A DNA stretch of 64,000 nucleotides from an uncultured Shewanella sp. (GCA_947503555.1 CANNEE010000001.1:1-64000), one strand, 5' to 3'; positions 46,489 through 56,610 are shown, numbered from the stretch's first letter. Notes: generated from the letters alone by a model not told the origin. Program-made: numbers and translations.

Positions 46489-47832
46489 TTGCAATTTTCT
46501 GATTTTTCTCTGGACAAACGTTTACTTCAGAGTCTTGAACATATGGGTTTTGACACCCCCACAGAGATCCAACAAGAAGCCTTACCTATCGCATTGACAG
46601 GTAAAGACTTAATGGCATCTTCAAAAACAGGATCAGGAAAAACACTGGCTTTTCTGCTACCCGCAATGCAGCGCATCATCAGAACCAAGGCGCTTAGCAA
46701 GAAAGATCCTCGCGTACTGATTTTGCTACCGACTCGAGAGCTGGCTAACCAAGTCTATGGTCAACTACGTTTATTAGTCGCTAACACTCAATATAAAGCA
46801 ATTAGCATTCTTGGCGGCGAGAACTTTAATGATCAAGCCAAAGCACTAGCAAGAGATCCACACTTTGTGGTGGCTACACCTGGTCGTCTAGCCGATCACC
46901 TCAGTCAAAACTACCTTTATCTCAATGGCCTTGAGCTATTGATTCTCGATGAAGCCGACAGAATGCTAGATCTTGGCTTTGAGCCTCAACTTAAGGCGAT
47001 TAACGCTGCGGCCGACCATAAGCGTCGCCAAACCCTAATGTTCTCGGCCACCCTAGATCATGAACAGATTAACGACATTGCAGCCGAACTACTGAAAAAC
47101 CCAGAGCATGTTGCCATAGGTCAGGCTAACACTGAACATAAAGATATTACTCAGCAGGTCTATCTGTGTGACCACTTAGATCATAAAGAAGCGATTCTTA
47201 ATAAGCTGCTTTCCCAAAAAGAACATAAGCAGGTCATTATCTTTACTGCTACTCGCCAAGACACCGACAGGTTGGCAAAAAAGCTTGCCGAAGATGGCTA
47301 TCAAACTGCAGCGTTAAGTGGCGAGTTAAAGCAAAATGCCCGCAACCAAATTATGGATGACTTTAGTCGCGGCCAGCAGCAGATTCTGGTGACCACAGAT
47401 GTGGCATCTCGCGGACTCGATCTGGTCAATGTCTCTCTGGTGATTAACTTTGATATGCCTAAGTTTGCCGAAGAGTATGTGCATCGTATTGGCCGTACAG
47501 GCCGTGCAGGGGCGAAAGGTGATGCCATCTCGCTAGTCGGCCCAAAAGATTGGCAAAGCTTTAAGAAAGTACAACTCTTCCTGCGCAAGACGTTTGATTT
47601 TAGTCACATCGAAGGACTAGAAGCGAAATTTAGTGGCCTCAAAGACAAGCCCAAGGCTAAGACACAAAAAAATCAGCCTAAGAAGAGTCATCACAAGGCC
47701 CGCCCTGTTAAGCAGAATAAGGCGAAACCTAAGCCTAAACGTGACAAGCGATTTATTACTGGTATCGATGTGGGTGATGCACCAATGAAGCGCAAACCCA
47801 AAGGCTTACCACTGAACGATGACGAAGGTTAA
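46489..47832 (+). CDS. DEAD-box ATP-dependent RNA helicase (SrmB-like)
   Basis: All DEAD-box motifs are present: Q motif (GFDTPTEIQ), I (SSKTGSGKT), Ia (PTRELA), Ib (TPGR), II (DEAD), III (SAT), V (TDVASRGLD) and VI (HRIGRTGRAG). A basic C-terminal tail (about 380-447, rich in Lys, Gln and Pro) would bind RNA. Length and the opening FSLDKRLLQSL fit SrmB, a ribosome-assembly helicase, better than RhlB or DeaD, but I would not exclude RhlE. The start is TTG with AGGAG 7 nt upstream. Confidence 0.93.
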   Translation: MQFSDFSLDKRLLQSLEHMGFDTPTEIQQEALPIALTGKDLMASSKTGSGKTLAFLLPAMQRIIRTKALSKKDPRVLILLPTRELANQVYGQLRLLVANTQYKAISILGGENFNDQAKALARDPHFVVATPGRLADHLSQNYLYLNGLELLILDEADRMLDLGFEPQLKAINAAADHKRRQTLMFSATLDHEQINDIAAELLKNPEHVAIGQANTEHKDITQQVYLCDHLDHKEAILNKLLSQKEHKQVIIFTATRQDTDRLAKKLAEDGYQTAALSGELKQNARNQIMDDFSRGQQQILVTTDVASRGLDLVNVSLVINFDMPKFAEEYVHRIGRTGRAGAKGDAISLVGPKDWQSFKKVQLFLRKTFDFSHIEGLEAKFSGLKDKPKAKTQKNQPKKSHHKARPVKQNKAKPKPKRDKRFITGIDVGDAPMKRKPKGLPLNDDEG

Positions 47833-47968
47833 TCGGCAGTTAATCGACAATAGTCACGGCAAATAAAACAAGATTCATAGGGTTTGCAAAGCAATTTAGC
47901 CAACCCCATTCTAATTTCAAGTATGCCCATTAGGTCGTACTAACAGATAAATAAGAGTAGGTTATACA

Positions 47969-48406
47969 ATGAGAGTTTGTGCAGTAGAGTTAAAAGGTGG
48001 CGAAGCCATCTTATGTTTATTAAGTTATCAAGGTGAGACCTTTAATGTGCCTGATTGCCGCCAGCAATCTTTTAGTGTCTCAAATTCCGCCAACGCTGAA
48101 TCTATCAAGGATTTTCACTTTGCTTTCTCTAAGTTGATGCAAGATTACCATGTGGATCAAATCGTGGTACTAGAGCGTGACCAGAAAGGTAAACGTGCAG
48201 GCTCAGCCACCAGCTTTAAGTTAGAAGCGGCCATTCAGCTATCAGGATTGCCTGTTACTTTAATGTCTGAGCTAGATGTTAAGGAGCAATTAAAGCGCAA
48301 CCCACAACAGGTAGACTTTGAAGGAATTGGTTTAAAGAAATTCCAGCGTAACGCTTTTGACTTAGCCTATGCATTTCAAAACACGCTAATCTACGCCAAA
48401 GATTAA
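47969..48406 (+). CDS. DUF3010 family protein
   Basis: A 145-residue cytoplasmic protein of a family with no assigned function, common in Shewanella and Vibrio. The opening MRVCAVELKGGEAILCLL and the DQIVVLERDQKGKRAGSATS segment suggest an RNase-H-like fold (acidic residue near the first strand, followed by a second acidic strand), but that is inference. It follows the helicase by 136 nt; a separate promoter is possible. Confidence 0.88.
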   Translation: MRVCAVELKGGEAILCLLSYQGETFNVPDCRQQSFSVSNSANAESIKDFHFAFSKLMQDYHVDQIVVLERDQKGKRAGSATSFKLEAAIQLSGLPVTLMSELDVKEQLKRNPQQVDFEGIGLKKFQRNAFDLAYAFQNTLIYAKD

Positions 48407-48418
48407 GACGCGTGTGAC

Positions 48419-48465
48419 CCCAAACCTTGGAAAGACTTAAACTGTTTACCAAGGTTTGGGTTGTT
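48419..48465 (+). terminator. Terminator-like hairpin after the DUF3010 gene
   Basis: CCCAAACCTTGG (48419-48430) and CCAAGGTTTGGG (48449-48460) are exact 12-bp arms around an 18-nt loop, followed by TTGTTAG. The T tail is short. Confidence 0.6.
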
Positions 48466-48560
48466 AGATGTAAAACGCTTAAAAAGCTTAAAATGCTTAA
48501 AACAGCAGCGCAATATTCATTCGCTTTCATCATTGTCTAAACCATCATTCGCCTTTGTCT

Positions 48561-49082
48561 ATGCCATCTTTGTCTACGCCAGTAGTTGACTTTCTTCAGG
48601 GTTATCCAGCAGAGCTTAAACAACAAGTTCAACAGCTTATCGACAACAATAAGCTCGTTGCCTATTTTAAAAGCCGCTACCCCACAGCCCATTCCATTAG
48701 CAACAACAAACTACTCTATGACTATACCCAAGAGATAAAAAATCGCTATCTCAAAAAGTCAGCGCCACTTTCCAAGGTAATTTTCGATGATAAGATCAGT
48801 CTAAGCCATCAAGCGCTGGGGCTACACACCTATGTCAGCCGAGTACAAGGCAGCAAGACCAAGGCCAAGAATGAGATTCGCATCTGCTCTAAGCTTAAGC
48901 AGGCACCAGAAGCCCTACTTCGTATGTTAGTGGTTCATGAGCTTGCACATATCAGAGAAAAAGAGCACAACAAGGCCTTTTATCAGTTATGCCAGCATAT
49001 GGAGCGTGATTACCATCAATTGGAGTTTGACTTACGACTGCTATTAATTCTTAATGCCCTTGAACAAAATCCCTATCGCTAA
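48561..49082 (+). CDS. YgjP/M48-like metal-dependent hydrolase
   Basis: A 173-residue member of the YgjP (DUF45) zinc metallopeptidase family. The zinc motif HELAHIREKEHNKAF supplies two histidines of HExxH and the third ligand (HxxxF-type His). The preceding LLRMLVVHE and the N-terminal KNRYLKKSAPLS fit. The upstream TTG at 48555 is an alternative start; no good ribosome site is visible. Its stop overlaps the stop of the convergent gene by 4 nt, so there is no terminator between them. Confidence 0.88.
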   Translation: MPSLSTPVVDFLQGYPAELKQQVQQLIDNNKLVAYFKSRYPTAHSISNNKLLYDYTQEIKNRYLKKSAPLSKVIFDDKISLSHQALGLHTYVSRVQGSKTKAKNEIRICSKLKQAPEALLRMLVVHELAHIREKEHNKAFYQLCQHMERDYHQLEFDLRLLLILNALEQNPYR

Positions 49083-49963
49083 TGATAGCCCTTGTTAACT
49101 GGCTCTAGCTCTTGGCAAGGCTCTGTGGTTACTTTGCTCTCAGCATCATCTTCAAGTTTTTCATTCAACTCAATAGCCACATTAAGACCCAGCTTTTCTA
49201 ACAATAAGCTCGGCGGCTTAATCCCCTGCCCTAAATATCGAGCCAGCACCTGCTTATAACTGCCATCTCGATAAAACTCAATCAAGGCACGGTTAAACTC
49301 ATCTCTCAGCGCCTTATCATGAAATGCGACACTGGCCGTCACAGGATCAATTAACTGATGCTCGTCGAAAATGGCTGTATTGCGCTGTTTATCGTGTAGA
49401 CGGTAATAGTAGTAAAAGATGTAATAATCTAGCACGGCAAAATCGTAGCGACCTTTTACGATCAATTCGGGAATGATGCCCATATCGGCCATCTCTTGGT
49501 AAAACTGAGTATTGGCGAGATAAAGGAAGTCATCATCAAAGTAGCCTGGCGCGTCTTGAAAAGTGACGATGGAATGCCCCTGTAAATCCAACAACACTTG
49601 AGGAATATACTGGTTCTCTTTAAGTGAGAAAATTGTCGGCTTGTACTCGACACTGGGTGACGAGATATAAAAGCCAGCCATATCTTTGGCTGAAAAAGTG
49701 GGTGTCATAGCATCAACTCGACCTAATAACACCTCCCTCTGGGCCCGCTTTAACCCCATAAACTCGAGCTTGACCTCATAGCCCATTCTTCTTAAGACAG
49801 CCGTGGCCACGTCGATATCGATACCATGGGTTCCAAAACCTTGACCACTATTTATTGTATGGGGAGGCCCCTCACTGGAAGCTAGCACTAAAGTTTTGCC
49901 CGCAACCATAATAGGAAAGCTTATTAACAGCAATACAATGAGGGCGTGTTGAATTGTACGCAT
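49079..49963 (-). CDS. Periplasmic solute-binding protein (amino-acid-binding SBP family 3 type)
   Basis: Signal peptide ending near VAGKTLVLA, then the two-lobed solute-binding fold, with ASSEGPPHTI and HGIDIDVATAVLRRMGYEV in lobe 1 and RYDFAVLDYYIFYYYYRL in lobe 2. No permease or ATPase gene is adjacent, so it is an orphan binding protein; some of these act as sensors or enzymes. The acidic C-terminal tail is family-unusual. Ligand unknown. Confidence 0.85.
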   Translation of the reverse strand: MRTIQHALIVLLLISFPIMVAGKTLVLASSEGPPHTINSGQGFGTHGIDIDVATAVLRRMGYEVKLEFMGLKRAQREVLLGRVDAMTPTFSAKDMAGFYISSPSVEYKPTIFSLKENQYIPQVLLDLQGHSIVTFQDAPGYFDDDFLYLANTQFYQEMADMGIIPELIVKGRYDFAVLDYYIFYYYYRLHDKQRNTAIFDEHQLIDPVTASVAFHDKALRDEFNRALIEFYRDGSYKQVLARYLGQGIKPPSLLLEKLGLNVAIELNEKLEDDAESKVTTEPCQELEPVNKGYH

Positions 49964-50060
49964 AAGCCATAAAGTAGTGGGTCATAGCACTAGTCTAGAC
50001 TGAAAAGATAGGAATTACATGAAAGCTAAGCGAATTTCAAATAGAAAAATGGTGAAACTA

Positions 50061-50095
50061 TTTTTGCCGATATCCGATAGATAAATCGGCAAAAA
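50061..50095. repeat. Palindrome TTTTTGCCGAT/ATCGGCAAAAA
   Basis: Perfect 11-bp arms around a 13-nt loop that itself contains CCGAT. No T tract follows on either strand, so it is not a standard terminator. It may still end the M23 peptidase transcript. Confidence 0.55.
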
Positions 50096-50113
50096 TTGAT
50101 GTAATTAATGGTG

Positions 50114-51436
50114 TTAACTTAGGCCCATTATCATTTTTCGGCGACTCACTAACTGCAAAAATTCACGTTTTGCCTTGCCTTTTAGCTGACTTGCCATTGG
50201 GATCTTTGCCGTCATAGGATTCACAGGACGGCCGTTAATATGAAACTCATAATGTAAATGCGGACCGGTAATACGGCCTGTTTTGCCCGACAAAGCGATA
50301 ACTTGGCCTCGTTTCACTCGCTGGCCCTTCTTAACAAGAGATTTAGATAGGTGTAAATAGCGAGTGCGGTATTTCTGGCCGTGCTCTATCACCACATATT
50401 TACCCGCATACCTATGCTTGGTCACTAGGGTCACCACGCCATCACCTGGCGCTATAATCTTCGTACCAACAGGAGTGGCAAAGTCAGTTCCATTGTGAGG
50501 TGACACTCTTCCCGTCACTGGATGCTTGCGCCTTGGGTTAAAACGCGAGCTTTGGCGATATTTACGCTGCAGTGGCACCCGTAAGAATGCGCGCGCTAGG
50601 CTTTCACCCTGCTCATCGTAAAAGTTGCCCTCTTCATCTTGATAGGCATTTATCTCTTTACGCCCGCGTTGAATATGCACACCTAAAATCTGACTCTGGC
50701 CGCTGGCCTCTCCACCAACATACTGCTCACTTATCAACACAGAGAACTTATCTCCAGCTCTCAATTCTCGAGCAAAATTCAACTTCTCCTTGAGTAAACC
50801 TTCAACTCGCTGAATTTGACCAGCATTAAGCCCCATGCGTTTAGCTGAAAGATAGAAGGAGCCCTTAATTTCGCCATTTAGGTGACGCTTTTGCCATATT
50901 CCCTCATGCTGAATATCCTTCACTTCATAGCTATTATCACCTAAACGAACAAACTCCACCTGATGAGCAGCATGGAAATAAAGGCTTAACTTTTCAAGCT
51001 CCCCTTGGTCATTAAGCCAAAAACTGATTTGGTTACCAGGCATCAAGGTATCTAAAGCCAATACATTTAAATCGGCTTCCAACACTCGATACATGGTTTG
51101 TTGATCAACTTTCGCCTTTTCAAATAAACCACTTAAGGTATCGCCTTTCTCAATTGTGCGCTCAAATGTAGCGCCAGAAGCTAACTCAACGAGGTCTTGA
51201 AATTGAGTTTTAGTAGATTGTGAAGCGGCGATAATATGGTTGATATCGAGTTTAATAGGTAGGCGAGTCGCTAGAGGTAACTGGGATTGTGGAGCGGTTT
51301 GGCTTGATGGCCAAAGTACTGCACCAGCCATCAACAAAAAACCAAAGGCTAAGCCTTTCTTATGTAGGCTAGATAACGGAAGAGCCGAGTCCATACGGCG
51401 TGCAACATTGGCTAACTGATATAACTTCTGGCTCAT
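50114..51436 (-). CDS. M23 family metalloendopeptidase (MepM-like)
   Basis: Peptidoglycan cross-link hydrolase. An N-terminal membrane anchor (LAFGFLLMAGAVLW) is followed by a LysM/OapA-like domain (IEKGDTLSGLFEKAKVDQQT), a middle domain, and the catalytic M23 domain with zinc ligands in HNGTDFATP (HxxxD) and HLHYEFHING (HxH). Length (440) matches YebA/MepM. It should act in the periplasm during cell elongation. It stands alone on the minus strand with a palindrome after it. Confidence 0.93.
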   Translation of the reverse strand: MSQKLYQLANVARRMDSALPLSSLHKKGLAFGFLLMAGAVLWPSSQTAPQSQLPLATRLPIKLDINHIIAASQSTKTQFQDLVELASGATFERTIEKGDTLSGLFEKAKVDQQTMYRVLEADLNVLALDTLMPGNQISFWLNDQGELEKLSLYFHAAHQVEFVRLGDNSYEVKDIQHEGIWQKRHLNGEIKGSFYLSAKRMGLNAGQIQRVEGLLKEKLNFARELRAGDKFSVLISEQYVGGEASGQSQILGVHIQRGRKEINAYQDEEGNFYDEQGESLARAFLRVPLQRKYRQSSRFNPRRKHPVTGRVSPHNGTDFATPVGTKIIAPGDGVVTLVTKHRYAGKYVVIEHGQKYRTRYLHLSKSLVKKGQRVKRGQVIALSGKTGRITGPHLHYEFHINGRPVNPMTAKIPMASQLKGKAKREFLQLVSRRKMIMGLS

Positions 51437-51677
51437 TTAACGGGTTTACCCTAGCGATTTACAAGTGATATTCATGTCAGTTTGCTAAAGCTAGAGGGCA
51501 AATCTATCCATTAGTCCTTGCTTACGTAAACTTTAGTGCCATCAACTTATACCAAAAGCTTTAACCATTACAAATAAAAGCAGAGAAAAAACCAGCAAAA
51601 CCTGCGAATAATCCCATTTATGCTAATTTAGCTGCCAAGATATACCGATAAATAGCAAAATACTCTTCTACATATGT

Positions 51678-52169
51678 TTATGTACTCAGTAATAACAGAG
51701 GCTCTTGCTCCCACTCTATAATGCCTTGGCGCTTCAACCCCAGCTTTTCAAGCAGCTTGATAGAACGTTTATTATCCTCGACAGTGATCGCTAAAATTGG
51801 CGATAAATTAAGTGCCTGTTGAGCGTAATCCATAACGGCTTTTGAGGCTTCATAGGCATAACCATGCCCCATAAATTCAGACAAAAAACCAAAGCCGATA
51901 TCTGCATGAGGTAAATTCTCTCGTCGCACTAACCCCGACATACCTATGACTTGTTCAGTGTCTTTTAATAGCACGGCATAAAGGCCATAACCATGCTGAT
52001 GATAACTAGCGATAATCTTATCATTAAGGTAGTTCTTCGCATCCGCAAAGGAGTGAATGTTTCTATCACCAATATATTTGATATAAAGCGGAGAGTTCAT
52101 CAAACGAAAAATAAAATCAGCATCGGAGAGCCGAAACTCCCTTAACACTAATCGCTCCGTGTATAACAT
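51678..52169 (-). CDS. GNAT family N-acetyltransferase (RimJ/RimL-like)
   Basis: A 163-residue acetyltransferase. The opening LYTERLVLREFRLSDADFIF is the RimJ/RimL/[ribosomal] subgroup start, GFGFLSEFMGHGYAYEASKA is the acetyl-CoA loop, and SIKLLEKLGLKRQGII is the C-terminal motif. The start ATG at 52169 has AGGAG 8 nt upstream; a GTG at 52178 is possible. Substrate not determined. Confidence 0.9.
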   Translation of the reverse strand: MLYTERLVLREFRLSDADFIFRLMNSPLYIKYIGDRNIHSFADAKNYLNDKIIASYHQHGYGLYAVLLKDTEQVIGMSGLVRRENLPHADIGFGFLSEFMGHGYAYEASKAVMDYAQQALNLSPILAITVEDNKRSIKLLEKLGLKRQGIIEWEQEPLLLLST

Positions 52170-52297
52170 ACCCCTCACTCCTTAGACCCATTTAACGGCA
52201 GCGAATTAACATTAAAATGAGACCGCAATGAGCTGTTTACGGCCTAACTTCTACTCACTAAGCAGCAATAAAAACAATATGCCATAACTAAAGCAGG

Positions 52298-55200
52298 CTA
52301 AGGCAAGCTTATTCGTGTTTCACTGCCATGGGCACCTTTAATCACATCAAGGCGTGTGGTTATCTGCTCTTTCATTTCCGATACATGGGAGATAACACCG
52401 ATCATTCTGCCCGATGACTGCAGATCCATTAAGGTACGAATGGCTAGCTCTAATGAGTCTTGATCTAGACTGCCAAAACCTTCATCGATAAACAAAGTAT
52501 CTAACTTGATGCCACCTGCATAGGCCTGCACTACATCGGAAAGGCCCAGCGCCATCGAGAGCGCCGCCATAAAGCTTTCCCCACCACTTAAAGTCGCAAC
52601 AGGCCGCACTTTAGAGGTGTAAGCATCTTCCACTTCTAACTCTAGGCCCGATGCTTTATTGCCTTTAGCTCTATCTTCTTTACGCAGTAAACGATAACGC
52701 CCCTTACTCATCAGCTGTAAACGGCGACTGGCTTCGAGTAACACATCATCGAGAAGTACACTCAGTACAAAGCGCTGTAAGCTCACTCTGTTGCCCGTAT
52801 GACCATTGGCCACATCGGATAAGGTGCCTATTATACTGTACTCTTGTTCAAGCACCTTGGCCTCTTTATCCATCAGCACTAGCTGCTCAGTAATTTGCTT
52901 AAGCAGCTCATAACGCATATGCACTCGTTGCCAGGCGTTATCACTGGTAATTGAAGCCTCTCTTGCCTGCTCTAGAGAATAGGCAAGCTCCTCTATGTTG
53001 GGCATAGACTGCTGTTCAAGCTTTTGTTTAAGCTGATCTAACTTGGCCTGATTAGTGACACACTGCTGCTGATAATTATTGATTTTCTCTTTTAGTTCAT
53101 CTTGCTGCTGCGATGTGAGACTGGCTTGCTGATAGGCCTCTTTATCTGCAAAACCAGCATCAGTAAGTGCATGATTAAACTGATTTTCACTCTCAGCAAA
53201 AGCTTGTTTTATTTGAGTAAGCCCCTGAGTAAGCGCCTCAATGCTAGCTTTAGTACTGGCCACTTGTTCGGCGGCGCGCTGAGCATTAGCACGTATATTA
53301 TTGATAGTAAGAGTTAGCTGCTCAGCCCCAGCATTTAACTCTGCACTAGCTCGCTGCAAAGCATTGCTGTCTTGATACTGCGAAGGTAGATCAGCGTCCA
53401 ATGCGGCGAGCTGGGTCTTATATTTCTCCACTTCGACTTGCTGCTGCCCATAGGCCTCACGCTCTTTATCTAACCTTGTCTGGGCTAGCCTCATTTGCTC
53501 ATTGAGTTGAGTGACCTCTTGACGACAAGTTTGTACTCTCTCATTGGCGCTATTGGCTTTAGCAAGCTCAGTGCTTAGAAGTTTAAGCTCAGCTTCAAAC
53601 TGCGAAGATGAATACTGGCTATATTGCGCTAGCTCCTCGGTAAAATCGGATGCCAAGCTCTGTTGCTGGGCCAAGGCTTGCTTCAATACTTTATAGCCTT
53701 CTCTTGCATCACTATAGGCTTTTTGTGCCGTATCTAAAGCTTGCTGTGCCAGCTCTATCTCTTGCTCTGTGGGAATATGAGACTCACTGTGAGCAGGATT
53801 TGGATGAGACTGGCTGCCACAAACAGGACAAGCCTCGCCTTGGGATAAGCTGGCGGCCAATATCGCTGCTTGCCCTTGGTGCCAACTCAGTCTTAAGCAC
53901 TGAAGTTCATGTTTTGCATTTTCTAACTCAAGCTTTAGTGCCTGACCAGAAACGGCAGCACCGTCGAGTTGAGTTTGAATCTTCTCCGCCTCATGCTTAC
54001 AGCGCTGCAACTTATTATAAACGGCGAACTTCTCTTCTAACCTCAGTTGTTGTGGCTGTAATTGAGTCAACAGCACTGCTTGGGTTTCTAGCTCAGGTAA
54101 TTGATTATTTAGCTCAGTTAAACGCTCTTGATGCTGAGTAAGCGCTGCATTAGCCTGCGTACCTGATAGCCTTAACTGCTCTAGCTTGTTGCTCTGCTCA
54201 GCTAGGCTGTTGCGGACTCTCTCACGCTCTGCAAACTTAGGTACTAGGTTTTCAATTTCCAACAGTTGTGCGCTTTTTTGTGCTTGCTCGGACTCAAGTT
54301 CAGCAAGCTTAGCCACTTCAACTTGAGACTGATTATAGGCTTGTTCAGCTTGCGCCAATTGACTCTGAGCATTAGCTTGTTTCTCGGTTTGAGCTTTTAG
54401 CTCCTGCTCACGGCTTTGCCAAGCTTCAAAATAGGGAGTGATTTTATCAGCGCTTTGTGCCTGAACTAATCTTTGTTCTGACAGCTTTATCTGCTCAGCT
54501 TGATCGGCAAGTGACTGCGCTTCTTGCTCTAAGTTAGCGCGCAGGGCAAAGTCTTGGGCTACAGAGGTTGCCAAATCAAGCTTCTTCTTTGCTTGTTCGA
54601 CAACTAATGCCTGTTGCTGTTTTTGCTCAGTTAATGCTTCCAGCTCAGGCGTTAGTTTCTCTAACTCTTGGGCTAACTCGGCATCTTCTTCAAGCTCGGC
54701 ACTTTGTAACACGCCTAAGCGTCGACTTTGGTGATCTTTAACTTTGCCGCTAATGCCTAGCGCTTGTTGTTTGAGTCTATCTTCGATTCTGCGATAGATA
54801 TGGGTTTGAAATAGCTGGCTTAGGATCTTCTCTCGTGCTTTAGAGTCTGCCATCAGCAGCTCTCTAAACTTGCCTTGGGGAAGTACCATCACTTGACGGA
54901 ACTGATCCACATCCAGTCCAGTTAACGTTTGGATCTCTGCTGTGGCCTGAGAAACCTTAGCCGCAACCAGCAGCACTTCCTCTGCCCCATCATCACAATA
55001 GAGCTGGGCTTCACTCTTTTGCTGAGTATAACCTTCACCACTTTTCTTAAGTCTTGGCTGCTCGGGTACGCGGTAAATACGATAGCGTTTCCCAGCCAGT
55101 TGAAAACTAAACTCTACATAGGTAAGCAAGGCTTCATCGGCTAAATCACAGCGCATCTGACTGCCTTCTCGCTCATCCCCTGTGGTCTTTCCATAAAGGG

Positions 55201-55351
55201 CAAAACAGATGGCATCTAATATGCTGGTTTTGCCAGCGCCCGTTGGGCCATTAATCAGAAATAGCGGGTTATCACCAAGGGAAGTAAAATCGATCTCTTG
55301 TTTATCGGCAAAAGGACCAAAGGCAGATAAGGTCAGTTTAAGAGGCAACAT
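52298..55351 (-). CDS. sbcC: Exonuclease subunit SbcC
   Basis: SMC-like ATPase subunit of the SbcCD nuclease, which opens hairpins and processes blocked DNA ends. The N-terminal Walker A is NGPTGAGKTSILDA. Two long coiled coils surround a zinc hook at ACPVCGSQ (about residues 508-511). The C-terminal half has the ABC signature TLSGGESFMAAL and Walker B in LDTLFIDEGFGSLD. Length (1017) is normal. It begins 1 nt after the sbcD stop, so the two are co-translated. Confidence 0.97.
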   Translation of the reverse strand: MLPLKLTLSAFGPFADKQEIDFTSLGDNPLFLINGPTGAGKTSILDAICFALYGKTTGDEREGSQMRCDLADEALLTYVEFSFQLAGKRYRIYRVPEQPRLKKSGEGYTQQKSEAQLYCDDGAEEVLLVAAKVSQATAEIQTLTGLDVDQFRQVMVLPQGKFRELLMADSKAREKILSQLFQTHIYRRIEDRLKQQALGISGKVKDHQSRRLGVLQSAELEEDAELAQELEKLTPELEALTEQKQQQALVVEQAKKKLDLATSVAQDFALRANLEQEAQSLADQAEQIKLSEQRLVQAQSADKITPYFEAWQSREQELKAQTEKQANAQSQLAQAEQAYNQSQVEVAKLAELESEQAQKSAQLLEIENLVPKFAERERVRNSLAEQSNKLEQLRLSGTQANAALTQHQERLTELNNQLPELETQAVLLTQLQPQQLRLEEKFAVYNKLQRCKHEAEKIQTQLDGAAVSGQALKLELENAKHELQCLRLSWHQGQAAILAASLSQGEACPVCGSQSHPNPAHSESHIPTEQEIELAQQALDTAQKAYSDAREGYKVLKQALAQQQSLASDFTEELAQYSQYSSSQFEAELKLLSTELAKANSANERVQTCRQEVTQLNEQMRLAQTRLDKEREAYGQQQVEVEKYKTQLAALDADLPSQYQDSNALQRASAELNAGAEQLTLTINNIRANAQRAAEQVASTKASIEALTQGLTQIKQAFAESENQFNHALTDAGFADKEAYQQASLTSQQQDELKEKINNYQQQCVTNQAKLDQLKQKLEQQSMPNIEELAYSLEQAREASITSDNAWQRVHMRYELLKQITEQLVLMDKEAKVLEQEYSIIGTLSDVANGHTGNRVSLQRFVLSVLLDDVLLEASRRLQLMSKGRYRLLRKEDRAKGNKASGLELEVEDAYTSKVRPVATLSGGESFMAALSMALGLSDVVQAYAGGIKLDTLFIDEGFGSLDQDSLELAIRTLMDLQSSGRMIGVISHVSEMKEQITTRLDVIKGAHGSETRISLP

Positions 55352-55352
55352 A

Positions 55353-56489
55353 TTAATCTACCTCACTATGGAGTTTATCAATAAGAGTGACGAGCGTCTG
55401 TTTCTGGGCATCATTAAGCGCCTCACCCGATACCTGACTGAAAAAGTCACTGAACATATCCAGCTCACCTTTTTTAATATGATCAGCACTAATATTAAGC
55501 TCATCACTTTGCGCCATCAGACCTGTGCGCTCTAGGTGCAACACATTAGGATAAACACTGCGTAGTTTGCCCATGGCATCTAAAATGGCATTTTTATCCA
55601 GCAAGCGCACCATTAAGTAGTCTGCTCTACGGGGACAATCCAGGCCTTGAGCTAACAGCTCGGCAAGTTCACCTTCAATAATGCGCACATCTCGCGTCAT
55701 CTTGATTGGCAGCAGTTGATAGCTAGCCTTACCATCATCCAACTCCACCAAAGTGACAGATTTGTTTTGATGCTGCTCGCTAAAGGAGTACTTAAGCAAG
55801 GAACCCGAGTAGCGAATATGCTCGCCCCCTTTATATTGAGGCCCGTGAAGGTGGCCTAACGCGACATAGTCAAAGTCTTCAAATAACTTAGGAGATATTT
55901 TGTCAGCCCCGCCCATACTGAGTGGGCGCTCAGATTCTGACTCGCTGCCGCCATCCAGAAAACAGTGACTAATAACCACTTTAGGTAGGCCTTGGCTATC
56001 ATGGGCCTTTATCGGCTCAACGAGCACAGACATCGCCTCTTCATGGGTTGTCACATCACAATCGTAGAGCTGGCGAATGGTAGCTGGCTCGACATAGGGA
56101 ATAGGATAGAACCATGCTGACGACTGTTTGCCTTCAAGCTTTATCGCCTGAAAGCTTTGTTGCAGCGTGCCGGTAATGTAAAGTCCACTGTCCAACATCT
56201 GCCTTGCACCAAAGCCGAGTCGCTCATGACTATCATGGTTACCTGCTATCATCACCACAGGCACCTTAAGCTCAATCACAATCTTGTGAAGCACTTCATC
56301 GAGTAAGCTGACCGCAGCAGCAGGTGGAATCGCTCTATCATAGATGTCGCCCGCCACGATTAATGCATCAACATCGTGCTCCTCTATCATAGCGATTAGC
56401 TGATATAGGGCGTCACGCTGCTCATCAAGCAAGAGTTGATTATGAAGCTGGCGACCAAGATGCCAGTCCGAAGTATGGATAAATTTCAT
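55353..56489 (-). CDS. sbcD: Exonuclease subunit SbcD
   Basis: Mn2+-dependent nuclease subunit. Phosphoesterase motifs are in order: HTSDWHLGRQLH, VAGDIYDRAIPP, IAGNHDSHERLG, VISHCFLDGG and ALGHLHGPQ. A C-terminal capping domain follows. Length (378) fits. It is the first gene of the sbcDC operon. Confidence 0.97.
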   Translation of the reverse strand: MKFIHTSDWHLGRQLHNQLLLDEQRDALYQLIAMIEEHDVDALIVAGDIYDRAIPPAAAVSLLDEVLHKIVIELKVPVVMIAGNHDSHERLGFGARQMLDSGLYITGTLQQSFQAIKLEGKQSSAWFYPIPYVEPATIRQLYDCDVTTHEEAMSVLVEPIKAHDSQGLPKVVISHCFLDGGSESESERPLSMGGADKISPKLFEDFDYVALGHLHGPQYKGGEHIRYSGSLLKYSFSEQHQNKSVTLVELDDGKASYQLLPIKMTRDVRIIEGELAELLAQGLDCPRRADYLMVRLLDKNAILDAMGKLRSVYPNVLHLERTGLMAQSDELNISADHIKKGELDMFSDFFSQVSGEALNDAQKQTLVTLIDKLHSEVD

Positions 56490-56610
56490 TAAACTGAATC
56501 TTATAAGGTTAAACTAAGCGCAAGGACTTGAGCCTAGCGACAAAATGAGTGACCAAAGGAGCTTTATACTAACAAGATAACAGTGGAAAAACAGTGGTTT
56601 TTCCACTCTG

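Noticed and set aside
53650-54141. Plus-strand frame of 163 codons within sbcC
   Set aside because: Antisense shadow of the SbcC coiled-coil and zinc-hook region; no ribosome site and no independent support.
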